Shown in pieces: positions 63,045 to 64,000 of a stretch of DNA of 64,000 nucleotides. The notes under the pieces were generated by a model. It searched no databases. It was not told the DNA's origin and saw nothing but the letters and a program-made list of their open reading frames with translations. Numbering within the stretch: the stretch's first letter is position 1; each line of letters starts with the position of its first letter. The DNA comes from Acidobacteriota bacterium (GTDB lineage Bacteria > Acidobacteriota > Terriglobia > Terriglobales > Acidobacteriaceae), in NCBI GenBank assembly GCA_021851335.1, contig JAJZEA010000004.1:1-64000 (forward strand), in the 5' to 3' direction. The position numbers and the translations under genes are program-made.

Positions 63045-64000
63045 TTGGCCCTCGATCCATGGAAAAACCTCCGTATGAAAAAGGTGATTGCCAGCCTGGA
63101 AGGCAACTGGCAGGCCGAGATGTCCGGCTATCACACCTACATGGCTCTGGCCGATCGCGAATCCGACCTCATGCGCGCGCAGGTCCTTCGACATCTTGCT
63201 CAGGCTGAGCTTGAACACGCCGCGCTTTGGGCCAGTCGACTCAAGGAACTTGGCGCCAAAGAGCCTGTCTACACCGGCGGAACCCACGGCGAAGCGGATT
63301 CCTTCGCCAGCCGTGCGGGCGGCCCCATTCTCGCCCTGCGCAGGCTCGAAATTGAAGAAAGCCGCGATATCGCCCGCTACGGGAGCCAGTTGAAAGACCT
63401 TGGCGACGAGGGATCCATCGCCATTCTCAATCACGTCATCGAAGACGAAAAAGAACACTACCGCGAACTCGGCGCTCTGCTTCGCGGTCAGGCTCCCCAC
63501 GCTTCGGCAACCGGAAAACCCATCGTCAACGCACAAGGGATGCTCGACGAGATGCTCGCCCGTCGTGACGAAGGACGCTCCCAGGCGGGTAGCTGGATTG
63601 GCGACGCCATCTACGGAGTCAACGATGGCCTGGGTGCTATCTTCGGCATCGTCTCCGGAGTCTCCGGCGCGACGGCGGGAAACGGACACTACGTCCTGCT
63701 CGCTGGCCTTGCAGGCATGATCGCCAGCGCGCTTTCCATGGGTTCCGGAGCCTATCTCGCTGCCAAAAGCGAGCGCGAAATCTACGAAGCCGAACTGCAC
63801 CGGGAGCGTGAAGCGATTGCCATGAATCCCAACGAAGCCCGCGAACTGCTCTCGCTCTACTACCAGGTCAAAGGATTGCCGGAAGAGGACGCCTCGCGAG
63901 TCGTTGACCACCTCGCGCGCGATCCACAGCAAATGCTCAAGGCCCTTGCCGCCGAGCGCCTCGACACCACTCCCGAGGGACTCAAAGTGCCCTGGATCTC
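63045..64000 (+). CDS. Erythrin-VIT1 (MbfA-like) iron exporter, partial
   Basis: At least 318 residues, running off the window. The N-terminal ferritin-like erythrin domain has di-iron motifs: EMSGYHTYMALADRE, AQAELEHAALW (ExxH), RRLEIEESRDIARY and EDEKEHYRELG (ExxH). From about residue 185 the VIT1/CCC1 membrane domain begins (WIGDAIYGVNDGLGAIFGIVS; ASALSMGSGAYLAAKSERE). This fusion is known from MbfA-type iron exporters that protect against iron excess. The start is TTG 63045 with AAGGAG six bases upstream; ATG 63075 is the alternative. Confidence 0.88.
   Translation, partial: MALDPWKNLRMKKVIASLEGNWQAEMSGYHTYMALADRESDLMRAQVLRHLAQAELEHAALWASRLKELGAKEPVYTGGTHGEADSFASRAGGPILALRRLEIEESRDIARYGSQLKDLGDEGSIAILNHVIEDEKEHYRELGALLRGQAPHASATGKPIVNAQGMLDEMLARRDEGRSQAGSWIGDAIYGVNDGLGAIFGIVSGVSGATAGNGHYVLLAGLAGMIASALSMGSGAYLAAKSEREIYEAELHREREAIAMNPNEARELLSLYYQVKGLPEEDASRVVDHLARDPQQMLKALAAERLDTTPEGLKVPWI

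Noticed and set aside
62994..63932. 312-codon minus-strand frame at the right edge
   Set aside because: Antisense to the erythrin-VIT1 gene, which has clear di-iron and VIT1 motifs and a good ribosome binding site.

Overview
The window looks like a piece of chromosome from an acidobacterium (Acidobacteriota, probably the Terriglobia/Acidobacteriaceae group). This is inferred from the moderately high GC, the Gram-negative envelope genes (TolC, beta-barrel proteins, porin), a giant choice-of-anchor-D type surface protein, and the mixture of housekeeping genes with many secreted proteins. No rRNA is present to confirm the placement.

Layout. 1-5.8 kb: the end of purM with purN, a small hydrophobic protein, an ABM-fold monooxygenase, recX, a degenerate sensor kinase and an exported LolA/LppX-like protein. 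5.8-9.5 kb: an aminotransferase, a CcdC-like membrane protein and ornithine aminotransferase, with three successive intergenic gaps filled by a shared palindromic repeat. 9.5-11.6 kb: a siroheme nitrite/sulfite reductase whose 5' leader resembles a cysteine-responsive attenuator (leaderless Cys-rich reading frame, mutually exclusive antiterminator and terminator hairpins), then tRNA-Ala(GGC). 11.7-12.5 kb: remnant of a tRNA-targeting tyrosine integrase. 12.5-22.5 kb: a complete Kdp potassium system whose sensor KdpD is split into two divergent genes, followed by kdpE, an outer-membrane porin, a 32-residue membrane peptide, kdpF, kdpA, kdpB and kdpC. 22.8-30.3 kb: a DoxX-like gene broken by one stop codon, alaS, an FtsX-type permease, a GT39-like glycosyltransferase and a TolC-family protein. 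30.5-37 kb: an EF-G paralogue with a His-repeat reading frame upstream, a DsbA-like thioredoxin-fold protein, ndk, two small unknowns and glgC.

37.2-41.6 kb holds a tightly overlapping five-gene operon: ECF sigma factor, zinc anti-sigma factor, and three membrane proteins with LiaI/LiaF-like and DUF4097-like parts. It is probably an envelope-stress module. 41.7-55.3 kb contains a SnoaL/DUF4440-like exported protein, dnaB, a DUF4145-like protein, RidA, a lipoprotein, a CDF metal exporter, an M28 peptidase, an alpha/beta hydrolase, a GAF-EAL c-di-GMP phosphodiesterase, a ribbon-helix-helix protein with pentapeptide repeats, and two tandem beta-barrel paralogues. 55.4-62.65 kb is one gene for a ~2400-residue propeller plus 12-repeat protein. 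The right edge cuts an erythrin-VIT1 (MbfA-like) iron exporter.

The two observations most worth following are the cysteine attenuator in front of the reductase and a two-copy, terminal-inverted-repeat element of about 110 bp that carries a hairpin conserved in position and structure but not in sequence. Both copies lie between convergent genes. All coordinates, motifs and base pairings were read by eye; no database search or folding program was run.
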